Shown in pieces: positions 48,999 to 60,993 of a stretch of 64,000 nt of DNA. Source of the stretch: Porpolomopsis calyptriformis (Eukaryota; Basidiomycota; Agaricomycetes; Agaricales; Hygrophoraceae); the NCBI GenBank assembly GCA_951640195.1, contig OX621170.1, forward strand, positions 2,132,299 to 2,196,298, given 5' to 3'. The stretch's first letter is position 1. The number at the start of each line of letters is the position of its first letter. The notes under the pieces are model-generated. The model saw only the letters and a list, made by a program, of their open reading frames with translations. It was not told the origin of the DNA and ran no database searches. Made by a program: the position numbers and the translations under genes.

Positions 48999-49532
48999 TA
49001 GTATAGCAACATAAGATTAAAGTACGGCTGAAAGACATCTTTGTGCTTCTTCAGACGACTCAGAATCACTTATTTCTCACTTTGTAATGGAGCGTGACTG
49101 CCATCCTTGATGATGTTGGAGAAGCGGTGAATGGTTTGCACCTTGGTGAGTGGTCATCTGGATACCAACACAAAAGGTCATAATGAAAATTCAATTCATA
49201 GGGAATATCCGACGTGCGTGAGCAGATGAAATGTAGGAAAAGAGAGTGCGGGAGTGAGAATGGGTACGAGGGCCACCCTGAGAAGAAGGTAAAGAGGAAG
49301 TTGGCTAAGGGAGAACAAGGTGGAATCTACAGACGGGAGGGATGGCAAGGGTCACCATCCATGCTTCTCTACTGCATCTGAGAGATTGCGTGCCGAATCT
49401 TGATAACCATATTATTCAACACAGGGGCCTGATATTCAGATTTTTTAATGAAAGCCTTACCGTTCGATCCCAACCTCAGCATTTCCATCCTCTCGCCGTA
49501 ACCGTTTGAAATCGTTTTGATCTCTCTGACCC

Positions 49533-50098
49533 CTAACCATCAATCCCATGGCTCTCCGTCGACTGTGGTCCAATGGGGTCATTATCAGTCCCCGGCTGGG
49601 TTGGCGCAGTGACGATCCCACAGTGGATTGTTTGCTGGATCTCTTCGGCTATCTTGCCATCGCCATCCATTGTCGACTGGGTGTTTACCGACGGCTCTGC
49701 TATGGTTGTCATCTTCGTGTTCTTTGAATTGACATAGACGGTCGGTAGTGTTTCTTCAGTTTCCTCATCCGACAAAAATTTGGCCTTCCATTGCTTTCTT
49801 CTTCTCGGGCTGACAGCTTTGGGGATGTTCATCTCATTCGCCTAACACGTCCCCTCTGTCAACCTGAAAAAAAGGAAAAGAGCAAGCTCACCTGGTGATG
49901 TTGGGCAGCGTGACTTTGATTCCCCGCAGATCCTGGTCCCATGGGGTTTCCCTCACCCTCCATCTGGTCTGAGGTCGTAACCCTCTGAGATTGAGATCTA
50001 GTGGCCAAGTGAGGCGACGCGGACACAGTCATGAAGAAGACTGCTGGAGATGGTCGTAGTAGAGGACCGTTCAGGTTCACCCTGTCAAACTGTGGCAT
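49533..50098 (-). CDS. small Ser/Thr-rich protein (copy 2)
   Basis: Identical to 25578-26143, same 50-nt intron. E-box CACGTG at 50115-50120 retained. Confidence 0.5.
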
Positions 50099-50213
50099 TT
50101 TAAGCGACCCTAGCCACGTGAATAATCGATTTTAGTTGAGAGTGAGTCAAAGCGTCGAGGTCGACTTAGTATATAGAGCAGCCGAAAGTCTCCCAAAACC
50201 ACCATCATCCATC

Positions 50214-51017
50214 ATGATTTCCCTTCCCATAGATCTGTGGCTCAAAATTATCCCCTACATTCAGAACTCGTCCCAAGATCTGCTCGCACTGGCACTAGTA
50301 AACAGGAACTTTGCCTCCGTTGTGTTTCCATTCCTGGCCCGATACATGCTTGTCGATCCAATGCCAAAGCCGCAACACCCGATTCGTTTCCTTGAATTCA
50401 CCTCCATCAGGAATTGGCACGGCGGTTGGGTTCAGCAAAATTTGAAGAGGGCTGGGAGCAACCTGAGGGTCACCAGGTTGGGATTCAATACGTCCGGTTG
50501 TCAGTGTTTCAGGTTATTCCTATGTGTCTGGGTTTTATCGCTAACCCCGCATGAAGATGACTGCGTCGAACTCACGCACCTAAACTTTTTCCACAACGTG
50601 TGGCTCAGGGAAGTTACCCTCTCTGGATTACGACTAAGACGGCCGGGTAACGTCAACCTAATCGATATCTCGAGGATATTTGCTGGATGTTCTATGGAAG
50701 ATTTGACCAAGTTCACTCTCGATCTTACACGGGCCAACTGGGATAACTGCATCAAAGTCAATTGGGCCCTCCTCGACGCATATCTTTCCTCGAGACCTTC
50801 CCTTCAATCTGTGCACATTTTAGGCCCTCTGTCTGTGATGGAGGTCAGCGATATCATGCCACTGGTCACCGCGAAGGGCATCCTTGATGTCACGTTCAGG
50901 CCAACTTTGCCGGAACCATCGGTACCATTGGTACCATGGCCATCTATATCTGGGCGGATACGTAGGAGGAAGTTTCGAAGAAGGAAGGGGAGTGGAACGG
51001 GGCAGGATACAGGTTGA
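50214..51017 (+). CDS. F-box protein, plus-strand member (copy 2)
   Basis: Identical to 26259-27062. The pair in this copy gives the window four nearly related F-box genes. Confidence 0.82.
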   Translation: MISLPIDLWLKIIPYIQNSSQDLLALALVNRNFASVVFPFLARYMLVDPMPKPQHPIRFLEFTSIRNWHGGWVQQNLKRAGSNLRVTRLGFNTSGCQCFRLFLCVWVLSLTPHEDDCVELTHLNFFHNVWLREVTLSGLRLRRPGNVNLIDISRIFAGCSMEDLTKFTLDLTRANWDNCIKVNWALLDAYLSSRPSLQSVHILGPLSVMEVSDIMPLVTAKGILDVTFRPTLPEPSVPLVPWPSISGRIRRRKFRRRKGSGTGQDTG

Positions 51018-51793
51018 ATAGGAACGGGGCAATGTTATCCTGTAACAATCTGTTGAAATGGATCCGTTATGACCCTGGCTGATACTGACCAGTCCGAAGT
51101 GGAAGATATTGTCCTCTTGAGACTACCCAAGCCGAAGTCAGAGAACACAGAGAGAGATCGTTGTCATTGTTACTACATACATTTGCATCTGTGTCTACTT
51201 TTTATATGTATGCGACATCAAAGGGGTCAGGGCTTTGTGATCCTTTGATAGCACGATAGCCGATTGGTTGTTTGAAAAGATAGTTGAGACGGGATTGGGC
51301 CAAATACTTCACCAATAAAGGTGCGGAGCCATAAGGCTTCCTTTGCAGCACGAGTTGCTACATATTTAGCTTTAGGGATCTCTCCGATGGGAAATGGCAG
51401 GGCGAATCTGCGTGGGTGACAAAAGCAACAGTTCGATATTACTTGCAGCCGCTGCGCAATCCAACAATCTTTCTTCTCAGTAATATCGTGCTATCAAAGG
51501 ATCACAAAGCGCTTCGCTTTGTAGGTTAGACCCCTTCGATGTCGTATACATATAAAAAGTAGACACAGATGCAGCAACAATGACAACGATCTCTCTCTGT
51601 GTTCTCCGCCTTGGGCTTGGGTCGTCTCAAGAGGACGATATCTTCCAATCCAGACTCATCAGTATCAGGCAGGGTCATCATACGCGATCCATTGCAACAG
51701 ATGGCTACAGGATAACGTCACCACATTCCCATTCAACCCGTATCCTGCCCCCTTCCACTACCCTTCCTTCTTCAAAACTTCTTCCTGCCTCGC

Positions 51794-52537
51794 TTACATA
51801 CCCACCCACGATAGGGATGGCCATGGTACCGATGGTTCCGGCAGGGTTGGCATGGATGTCACCCTAAGGATGCCCTTGGTGCCAATCAGTGGCATGATAT
51901 CGTTGACCTCTATCACAAACAGAGGGCCTAAAATGTGCACAGATTGAAGGGAAGGTCTCGAGGAAAGATATGCGTCGAGGAGGGCCCAATTGACGTTGAC
52001 GCAGTTATCCAGGTTGGCCCGTGTAAGATCCAGAGTGAACTTGGTCAAAGCACTCATCAGACATCCAGCAAATATTCTCGAGATATCGATTGTGTCGTAG
52101 TGACCCGGCATTTTTAGTCGTAATCCAGAGAGGGTAACTTCCCTGAGGTATAAGTTGCGGGAAAAGCTTAACCGCTCGAGTTCTAGGCAGTCATCTTTAT
52201 GCGGGATTAGTGATAAAGCCCAGACATATAGGAATAAACTAAAACACTGACATCCGGAGGCATCGAATCCCAACCTGGCGACCCACAGGTTACTCCCGGC
52301 CATCTCCAGATGTTCCTGAACCAAATCGCCGCCCCACTCCGAAATGGCGGTGAACTCAACAAGGTGGATAGGGTGTCGCGGCTGTGGCAATGGATTGACG
52401 ATGGCATATTGGGCCAGGGAGGGCAACACAGCGGAGGAAACATCCCTATTCACTAGGGATAGTGCGAGTAGATCCCTGGGCCTGTCCTGAATGTGGGAGA
52501 TTATTTTGAACCACAGCTCTAGGGGAAGGAGGATCAT
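51794..52537 (-). CDS. F-box protein, minus-strand member (copy 2)
   Basis: Identical to 27839-28582. Confidence 0.82.
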   Translation of the reverse strand: MILLPLELWFKIISHIQDRPRDLLALSLVNRDVSSAVLPSLAQYAIVNPLPQPRHPIHLVEFTAISEWGGDLVQEHLEMAGSNLWVARLGFDASGCQCFSLFLYVWALSLIPHKDDCLELERLSFSRNLYLREVTLSGLRLKMPGHYDTIDISRIFAGCLMSALTKFTLDLTRANLDNCVNVNWALLDAYLSSRPSLQSVHILGPLFVIEVNDIMPLIGTKGILRVTSMPTLPEPSVPWPSLSWVGM

Positions 52538-53195
52538 GATGGATGGTGGGTGGTGGCTTAGGGAGAAAGTGGAGAATTGGGGTCGAGAAAAAATGAGGGG
52601 ATTTTATAGTGTGGATGCCACGATTATTGTGGCTTGTGGCAAACGAGCTCTGCCCACGCTCACTGTCGATTGGCTTGGTTTTCTCGCCCCTTAATTCTCA
52701 GACCGCGGTAGGTTCATGTCCTGTCAGCGAACGCTGCATGCGTCATGCAGTTAGTCAGTGCTACACAGCGCTATGTTACCATTCACCTTCGGTCGGCCTG
52801 GTTCTTGCCTCTTAGCTTCACTGCACCACAATGTATCACCACCTTTTAACCAAGTACACTCTGTTCGGAACAGAGCGGTTCGGTTCAGAGGAGTACACTG
52901 AAACTCTGTTAGACTGCTCTCCAACCTTTGCTTCAAACGGAATGCATTTATTTCAGCCAGGCCTCTAAGTGAACGCAAGGGAGAAGGGCAGGTAGAAGAA
53001 GGTGGCAGGATCAGGATCGAATGGCGCAGTGTTATTCCACAGTTGTCCTCTACTTTTTAGCTCAATCTACAGCTCCATCGACTCAATACGGTATATGCAG
53101 TGAAGTATAGCAGGCGTAGCTGATAAATCTCGACAAACAAACCATACTTGCCCCGATCACTTTAGTGCATCTTGCTAAATCTCTTGATAAAATCC

Positions 53196-55202
53196 ATGGA
53201 GACTGATTTGCATGCTCTCGAAACTAGCTGGTGGCCTGTTGGAAAGGTCCCGCAGGCCACGGTTCCGCTATCCTCACGATGCTATATCAAAAACACCACC
53301 CAGGATGGACTCATGTCAGTCCAAGCGGCCCAACATATTTGTTCTCTCCCGATAAAGTGGAGGCCAATATTCACCGTCATTGACTTGTGCCAGCTTCAGC
53401 TGCAATTTCAAAAAGAGGATGGAGGGAGTCATCTTGGAAAGTTGATGGTATGGTATGACATGCTTAGGACGTATATCATAAAGGAAGCGCAAAGAGAAAA
53501 GCCTGCGTCTGGCAGTCTTTGGATTCCTGATGTCGTTCATCGGTTCTGTGTTCGACTGGAGCTAGGGAAGGCCCACCAGCCCAAAAAACTCAAAGCATTC
53601 GAAGCCGAGCTTAGAAGCCATTATTCTTCCAGACAACACTGGTGGTATGGTAAGATATCGATATTTTCAAGGCTAGGCTTGAGTAATAAATGCTTGTATA
53701 CCCAGACCTTTTATCCTGGAAGCAGAGCAAAGAATTCTACTGGCTTCCCCAAGTCCTAAAATCCGTTGATCCTTTCAGTGACCGATCGAATTGCACCACC
53801 TGGCTTGACGGTTTCGAAGCAGACTGCATCTTATTTGGGTTCACCAATCGTTTGGAGGCTGTCGCGATCTCCTCCGTGGAACTTGAGCGTGTACCTGAGC
53901 TTGAACTTGGACCTGGGTATGAACACGAACACGAATATGAACAAGATGATAACGATCAAGGTGAGGGTGAAGGTGAAGGTGTGTGATCCTGATGTCAATT
54001 CGATAGCTTGTTAAGTACTTATCATTCAATTAATTTCATGAGCTCCAAAAAGGAAGCGAGGACGCCCACGCAAGGACAAGCATGTTGAATTATCTAATGA
54101 TTTCCCCAAAGCACGGATTCTGAGGAGTGGAGAGAGGGTTGCATCTTGCCCTATGGATTTCTTTCAGACCCTCCCTGCATTAACGGGGGGTGATGTCCCC
54201 AGAAAAAAGGCCATGAGAAAGGTACCGACTATGTTATTTTTCAATGGCGTCATATTCACCATACACAGAGAATTCAAGCGAATACAAAACCAGAAGCAGA
54301 AGCAGGCGTCTCAGCAAAGTCACTACCTGCTTCTCCTGGCAAGGACTTCCAGGTTTGTTTGTAGTTTTATGTTTGTATTTGAATGATTTGTACAGGTAAG
54401 ACGCCCTAAGCAGCCCTCATTGGCAAGGCGTATACCCTCCTCAGCTATACCATCTGTGAATCACCCTCAGCAGGTGGGTCTTATCTTCTTCATACCTAGT
54501 CAGAAGCAATGGCGATTTATCCAAGAATTCGTCCAGAAAAATCGAAATCGAAATCTATCCGAAAGCCTGCTTGTAGGTCTGGATCCAGAAATAGAGGTTG
54601 AGAAAAGGAAAAGGGTATAGTATTTTCCCCATCATGTGCCTCGTGTATGCTTATATGTATGTCTCCTAGGATACGAAGGGGAAGGGGCGCGCTACAGACA
54701 CCACTCTGGTGGGTATCAGGCTTGCATTCGAGTCATTCGGAGTACAAGTCCAGATGGATGGTGACGGTAGCCATCCTTTTTCTTCTAGGTCGTGGATGAT
54801 GGTCACGATAAGCTAGAACCAGAACCCATCCCACGTTGGGTGAAATTGCTCCTTCAGCCACTCAGCGGTAATGCAGATGACCTCGCAACCCACCTCCTTG
54901 ATCTATCGGATGCAACGAAAGGATACGACAAGAAAGGCATATGGGTCGATTTGTCACACTTTGATGTAGACATGGTATGTCTTTCTGTCGAATATGGGGG
55001 TATTGCATCCATCCATTTTTCTGACTAGATCAAGAATCTGGTGATGGAGTGGAAAAAGCGACAAGACTTGGCAAATTTCACTATGTTTGAGGACAACGAC
55101 GAGTTGGTTTTCATGAAGAGAACGTTCAAAGGCATACACGCCCTCATTGCCAAAGGTGCCATGCACAACTTTCATAAGTATGTTGAGGAAATGATGAAAT
55201 GA
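53196..55202 (+). CDS. AT-hook protein (copy 2)
   Basis: As 29241-31247. One change seen: ATGGATGATGG becomes GTGGATGATGG at 54792, Met to Val at the start of the penultimate exon. The AT-hook RGRPRK is unchanged. Confidence 0.65.
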
Positions 55203-55336
55203 AGACAAGGTTGCGATGCACAAATGAATAGAATGGCTGAATGAACGAATGCTGAACGAATGCTGAATGCTATTACAGCTAATAAAGCTACCCCATCTTC
55301 AGACAAAAACCAGGTGAATAGTACAGTGAGTGTATA

Positions 55337-56944
55337 TTAAGATTCCTTGCGATCGCCAATCCTAAGCTTCCCAGAAACCAGCTCCATGATCATCATATTC
55401 CGAAAATCAGCAACATCAGCCTCTTCCAAAACTGAAGGTATAGCCATACCGTTGACCAGCCACTTGAGATATTGACAGGTATACACCCCGCAATCTGTGG
55501 ACCCTTTTTGTTGCGGCACAGACATATCTGTTTCGCAATTCCACCCAGAGAGATTATAATTCACCTCAGTGGTGAGATAATCGCTGACAGCCTTTTTCGA
55601 CACCTGTCAGCATTTAATCAGGAACTCTGTGGCTTGAAAATCTCACTTTAATAATGCCTGCCCGGGTCTTCGCATTTCCGCATGCAGTCATACTATCATA
55701 GAACTCCCAGCGTCGATCCGTGAAGTTCATCCTCAGCAGCAGCCAGTGATTTTGGTTTTGGTTTACGGGGATATAAAGGGACTTCAAGGTTTCCAACGTC
55801 TCGTTGATGGAGGACAAAGCAGCTGCATACCATCCACGTTTGACCTTTTGGCCATTCTTGGTAACCTGTCAGATCGATGGAAGGAAGGAAACGTTTGGGA
55901 AAAGGGCTTACCAACTCTGCAGAGAGCAACCTTGTTGCGCCACCATAATCCTTGTGGTCTAGGTTTGATACCTGAGGCCAGAAATATGTCGATATCAGTT
56001 TTACTTCTTTATCCTTATTCTGAGCCCGACAGAGATCGATGTATGAGCCTAGGATAGAGTCATCCAATTCGGCGCCTGGGTTAAGCTTTTGTAGAGCTTT
56101 GTGGTCAACGAGGGAGGTGGAGCGTGGGCATACCAAGGATGGGTCTGCAAGCAGACGTATCCAAGGCATCGTGGAACGCTCTTCCTTGGAGAAAAAGGCA
56201 TAGATCGGGGTGTCGACAAATTTCAATGGTTTGTTTGCCTCTTTTACACCAAATAGTTAGTCTTCAACAAGCAGAGAAAACGCAATGTCTTACCAGCTGC
56301 AATAGTACTGCCTGGGCATGCTCGCAAAAACACATGGAATTGCCAGGCGTAAAGTCTTGTCTTTTTCTCTGGGAAGCCTAGGTGGTCTTTTGAAATTTCT
56401 AGCCACCTGGGCAGATAAAGCTGGACACTGGGGGTTTTTAAAGCCCTTTCCCACTCTGCGTGTCAATTAAAATTAAAATCGAAGTGTGAATAAATATCTC
56501 ATTACACTCACCGTCCAGAGAGGGTGCAGGCATGCCTTCATCCTTCCAGGCACCATATCTCTTAATGAGTTCCATAAAGTCATTGCGGCCCTCTGGGATA
56601 TGGGTGCATCCACAGAATGTTCGCCATAGCCATGGGGTGAGGACTTCAGGCGAGCGCAAATTATGCCCCTTCACCCCCTTGAAGTAGTCCTCTATGGCAG
56701 CACGCAACCGAGTGTGGTAGTTGTAGTTATGGCTGTACTGGCCAGTAGCACTTGTATGCCAATACATGTAGTGCGCATCAAAGAGCGCAAGCTCGAATGC
56801 TGGGAGGCCATCATCATGCAATTCGCAGCATATCGTGCCTATCCAGATGAAATTACGTCCAAAGGTCCATTTAGTGAACTTGCTAACGGGGGGGGTTGTC
56901 GACTGATTCCAGAGGCTTTCATCGTTGGCGAAAACTTCAGCCAT
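55337..56944 (-). CDS. Ulp1/C48-type SUMO protease with N-terminal family-like module
   Basis: Five or six exons from ATG 56944. The N-terminus (WTFGRNF, LALFDAHYMYWHT, TPWLWRTFCGCTHI, KRYGAW) follows the same order of elements as the PWAVR/HSFGHS module and is probably a diverged member. A middle region follows (WERALKTPSVQLYL, RLYAWQFHVFLRA, then MPWIRLLADPSLVC). The C-terminus is an Ulp1 protease with the full set: NHWLLLRMNF (His), WEFYDSM (Asp), VPQQKGSTDCGVYTC (Gln and Cys). Such proteases cleave SUMO from proteins in the nucleus; they also occur near or within basidiomycete KDZ-type transposons. The right breakpoint of the 24-kb duplication (55370) lies in its last exon, 34 bp before the end, but the gene is complete. 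Divergent from the zinc-finger gene at 57353. Confidence 0.83.
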
Positions 56945-57114
56945 TCCTTAATTCCAGCTTAAGTTGATTCGCGTACACTAACGGAACCCACACATAAACA
57001 CTCACCTCACAAAGCGACTCTATGTGAGGCTTCGGGGTTTCCTAGAAATCCTTATAGGACTAGCCACCAGTTCACTTTACTTCACTTCTTGCAGCCTTCG
57101 TTTGCCTGTCGATT

Positions 57115-57295
57115 AAATCAAATCACGACACAACTCATGAAACTCACTGCGTGAGCCAAAGCCCTGGGACAACCCACTTATAAGGCTGCGAACAAAGTTG
57201 CAGAGTTGGTTGTGTATAGTAATATAGAACTAACTAGTGCATCTTAGCGCATACATTTGCTGAATTCAAAAAAAAAAAAAAAAAATCAAATCACG
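57115..57295 (+). mobile_element. short A-tailed retroelement insertion (5'-truncated LINE or SINE)
   Basis: Body 57128-57282 ends in a run of A and is flanked by a 13-bp direct repeat, AAATCAAATCACG, at 57115-57127 and 57283-57295. The body resembles the 3' end of the element at 61009-61892 (CTCACTGCGT...CCAAAGCCC...GGGA). It inserted in the promoter between the Ulp1 and zinc-finger genes and left the E-box intact on the gene side. Confidence 0.8.
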
Positions 57296-57302
57296 TGAGT
57301 CT
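57291..57302 (+). promoter_or_regulatory. promoter element TCACGTGAGTCT
   Basis: 51 bp before the start codon of the zinc-finger gene. The same 12-mer is at 61902-61913, 58 bp before the TET/JBP start. The E-box half is part of the target-site duplication of the retroelement insertion. Confidence 0.6.
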
Positions 57303-57352
57303 CTTTTTCCTTAGCGCCGTTACAACAGACTTTTCATACACGATTAGCTGCA

Positions 57353-60300
57353 ATGCCCCATACACAATCAGCGACTAGCAACTTTCATGGGGATGATTAC
57401 TCTGATAGTGATTCCTCCCAAGGCAACCCACCCTCTCCGATGAATATCTCCCCGACCCAAGGCCACACAACCAATCAACCTTCACCACGCTATACCCCTG
57501 AACCCAATGAAGGTGGTTGGAATCCCAACGATTTCCTGAACATCTCACCTTCTCCCAAAATTTCTGCACGCGGCATAGAGTATGAACAAACAAACAAACA
57601 TATCTTTATGTCTCTTTATTAACATATCATCACCAACTAGCACGCAGCCAAATGCCCTCATCCACCAACCACCCCTTACCCAAGCCACCCAGCCTCCTTC
57701 CGATCCTGGCCAAGAGCGCCAAGTAGGTGAACAGACCCACCAGTCGGCTCCATCTCCATCTACCTCCACATCTCGGCCCATCGATCTCACGAAAGACAAG
57801 GCCGACTCACACAGGTATGTATTGGATCTGATCTGTGGCATAGCATAATGACCCACATTCTGTGGTAGTCTAGAGCCATTGTTGGCAGCATTGGAACAGG
57901 TGCAAGTCGGAAACAAACTAACGCTCGCAACATTTGAAAATACCGGCAACCAAGCCACCGCCCCAGCCCAGCCCATTCCTGCATCCAAACCCACCGCCCC
58001 TGCCAAACCCGCCGCCCGAGCCCAAACCACCGCCCCAGCTAAAACCGCCGCCCGAGCCCAAACCACCGCCCCAGCTAAAACCGCCGCCACCGCCAACCCT
58101 GCTGCCCCAGCCAAATCCGCCACTGTCAACCCCACTGCCCCTGCCAAATCCACCGCCCCTGCCAAACCCGCCGCCCCAGCCCAAACCACTGCCCCAGCCA
58201 AACCCGCCGCCACCGCCAACCCTGCTGCCCCAGCCAAATCCGCCCCCCCAGCCAAATCCGCCCCCCCAGCTAAATCCGCCCCCCCAGCCAAATCCACCGC
58301 CCCTGCGACACCTGCCGCCCCTGCCAACCCTGCCGCCCCAGCCAAGGATACAGCTAATCAACCTGCTGCTGTGATGCGCGGCAGTATAGCAGAGAACCAG
58401 CCCGAGTTCAATTTCGACCTCGGTGACTTGGCAAACATTCCATGTACATCATCCTACATTGTTTCTTTGATGAACAGTTGTTGACATTACACACTCTTTT
58501 TAAACAAAGCAACCAGCTCGAGCGGAGGCAAGCCAACATCACCTCCACTTCAGGATGAAAACTTCGGCATTGATCCGATGCTCACAGCATCATCTTCAAT
58601 CAACAACCATCCGTTGCCTGCATCCTCCCCCTCCCTGGATCCACCATCTCAACCCAATGCGAAGCATGTGGGTGCAGAGAGGAGGAGTTCGTCAAGTGGA
58701 GCGACGAAAAAACAGACTTCCAACCGTGTGCCCGAGAAGAGGAAGAGGAAGGCTGCTGCAGGTGGCCGTGCAGTGAAGCGACGGCGCTATGGGTTTCACA
58801 CGTCAACCTGCATCACGGATGCACTGCCAGGAAACCCTGGCGAAGACTTTCTCCATTCATTGGAGAACATGGATAAACTGACGTCGGAAACGGCATCATC
58901 ATCTCAAGATGATGATGAAGCACAAGGCAAGGGGTCGGCAAAGATGGTAAGAAGATGGGAGGAAAAATAATTTATTACGAGTCCCGCTAATATGCTGCAT
59001 GTTTTGGATAGTTTTGCCAATATTGTAGTGATGGTGGGTCATTTGTGGTATGCAGTGAACCAGGGTGTGGTGTCATGCTGTGTGTTTCCTCGGACTCGAC
59101 TGCGTGTGTCCAGTGGGATGTTCCTGAGGGAACTCCATGGTACTGCCTGAGGCATTGTCGCCTCAAAAAAATACTTCCCAAGGTTTGGATCTACTTCATG
59201 CAAGACAACACCACTGATTTTCCTTCTTCAGTATACAATCAACTCACGAATAAAATCATTCTTCCACGGGGGGAGGGTTATAACCCCCCTCCTCTACATC
59301 CACATATACACATGTGAGGCAAGAATGGTCAAAGAGACACTAACCGCCCCGAATATCGCAGGGCGATTGAAAGACTTTTACAAGCACGAGCAGGATGACC
59401 AGGTGAGGGACGTTTCCTCGAATGACCGAGTGATTTAGGCTTATGGTATTCTATAAACAGCTCCAGACTATATACGTTTACTTGAATAATGGACGCACTC
59501 TCAAAGCATTGCGCTCACAAGCGGTGGAGTGGATAAAGCGATTCCCGAACTCAGCAGTCCTTGTCGTCCTTGAAGGCCATACTACAGTTCAAACGGGGGA
59601 GTTAGTCTACGCATTCCCAGGGGCCAAAACCAACCGCCACGCCCACATCACCGAAGTAAGTAGTTGTTGGAGGACTTCATAAGAAGATGCTATCGTCGAA
59701 CTGGAACTGAACCGGAACCGGTTTCCCCAGATTCTACGCGCTACTATGCAGGATGCATACGATCCCGTGTTTATGCAGAACCCATCAATCAAGGGCTTGA
59801 TTGCCCTGTGCTGTGGGCACACATTTCACCACGAGGGAAGTCTACAGTCGTGGAAGTCCCTGGTTGAAAGGTATGCAGGATTTCCCTCTTCCCCTTCCCC
59901 TTTGCGACTTCTGCCCAACAATCAATAAACCGTTTTATCCCTCCTTCTAGTAATATCTTCACTTGGGTCATTGGATTCTCCGCAAAGGTGTTATCGCCTA
60001 TCAAAGTCACATCTGCATTGCCGTTATTCGTTGAGCTGGCATTCCTTCAGCAAGAGAAGAACATGCAGGATGTGGAGGAAGCGCTGCATCGGTCATTTGA
60101 CCGAGTAGACATCCTCTCACACACACCCGTCCTGCTCATTCGTGCATGGAAGGGATCGGAATCGGAATCAGGAGGTGACATTTCCGTCACGCAATTCGCG
60201 CTCTCCAACGAGGACTGCCCATGGGGATTGGATCCTCCGGCATGTCCGACATGTGGTGTGGGCTGTTTTGTAACGTCAAGCATGCTTGATAAGAAGGGCG

Positions 60301-60503
60301 ATTGGTGCCGCCTTTCATGTGGATTCTGCAAGTCGCGTGTGCAGAAGGTTCGTCGACCTAACTTTGTACAGGACTGTGACAAAAAGCACTTGCGGCCATA
60401 CAAGTACTGTATTTTGCCGTTCCCTGTGCCACCTGACGCCTGGGCACACGCTAAGTGGAAGGAAGGTGGAAGGAAGAAGGTGGGCGAAACCCAATCAACA
60501 TGA
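57353..60503 (+). CDS. long nuclear zinc-finger protein (PHD/ADD-like finger, Ala/Pro/Lys repeat)
   Basis: About nine exons, around 700 residues, starting MPHTQSATSNFHGDD. Order: acidic Ser/Pro-rich N-terminus; a basic Ala-Pro-Lys repeat (57959-58349) like the tail of linker histone H1; a bipartite nuclear signal (KRKRKAAAGGRAVKRRR, about 58740); a Cys-rich finger of PHD/ADD type (FCQYCSDGGSFVVC, CGVMLC, WYCLRHC, 59013-59160); an alpha/beta middle region (AVLVVLEGHTTVQTG, then LIALCCGHTFHHEGS); and a C-terminal zinc ribbon (PACPTCGVGC, CRLSCGFCKSRV). Introns are 50-110 nt and keep phase throughout. It probably reads chromatin. No named family recognised, but its position next to TET/JBP suggests a partner role. 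Confidence 0.68.
57959..58349 (+). repeat. 15-bp coding minisatellite (Ala-Pro-Lys)
   Basis: Imperfect units of the type GCCCCAGCCAAATCC run in frame through the zinc-finger gene. Long Gly/Ala-rich frames on the opposite strand here are only its mirror. Confidence 0.85.
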
Positions 60504-60993
60504 GTGGTGTGGACCTGCCCATGTATACGACTATATTGTACCACATCTTCCTTTGATACAAGTTGCCTCCTGAGCATGGGGCAGTGTTCGATAGTATCCT
60601 CTGTGTGATCAACAGATAAGACCTTCCTTTGTTGCAAGTCTGAGCATCATCTTTTACAAGCTTCTTCCAAGTTCAGTGTGGCAGAGGCCAGCATTTATTG
60701 GTCAAAATCTAGTATTTATATATCGGTGGTATGTTGTTCGCAATACAGTATTAGGCCCTGCCTATTCGCCCACACCCATCCTCATTCCCGCCGTTGACTC
60801 TGATCCTCGCCTTGCCTGCTCCTTCTCAATCTTTCTCCCCTCCCGTCATGTATTTGGATAGTATTCTCGGCTACTGCAGCTTAGTAGGCCAAGTCATTGA
60901 TACTGATTAACTGAACTGGAACTGAACTGTGACTGGAGGCAAAGAAAGAAGGGAACGTTAATCGAAACATTCCTTTCTACAGCCTTTCTACAG
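60504..60993. other. intergenic, no gene seen
   Basis: 3' flank of the zinc-finger gene and former promoter region of the TET/JBP gene, now separated from that gene by the retroelement at 60994-61907. A TGAACTGGAACTGAACTG repeat lies near 60910. Confidence 0.45.

Larger units (their letters stand above)
50214..52537. repeat. large inverted repeat of F-box genes (copy 2)
   Basis: Same arms and loop as copy 1, with the perfect 26-bp inner match at 51232-51257 and 51485-51510. Confidence 0.85.
31416..55370. repeat. 24-kb tandem duplication, copy 2
   Basis: 23,955 bp. Coordinates equal copy 1 plus 23,953 up to the A run near 46640, then plus 23,955. Its right edge continues without a break into the intact Ulp1 gene, so this copy retains the original right flank, as copy 1 retains the original left flank. 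Confidence 0.97.

Noticed and set aside
57545..58361. Gly/Ala-rich antisense ORFs of up to 266 codons
   Set aside because: They are mirror frames of the Ala/Pro/Lys coding minisatellite on the plus strand.
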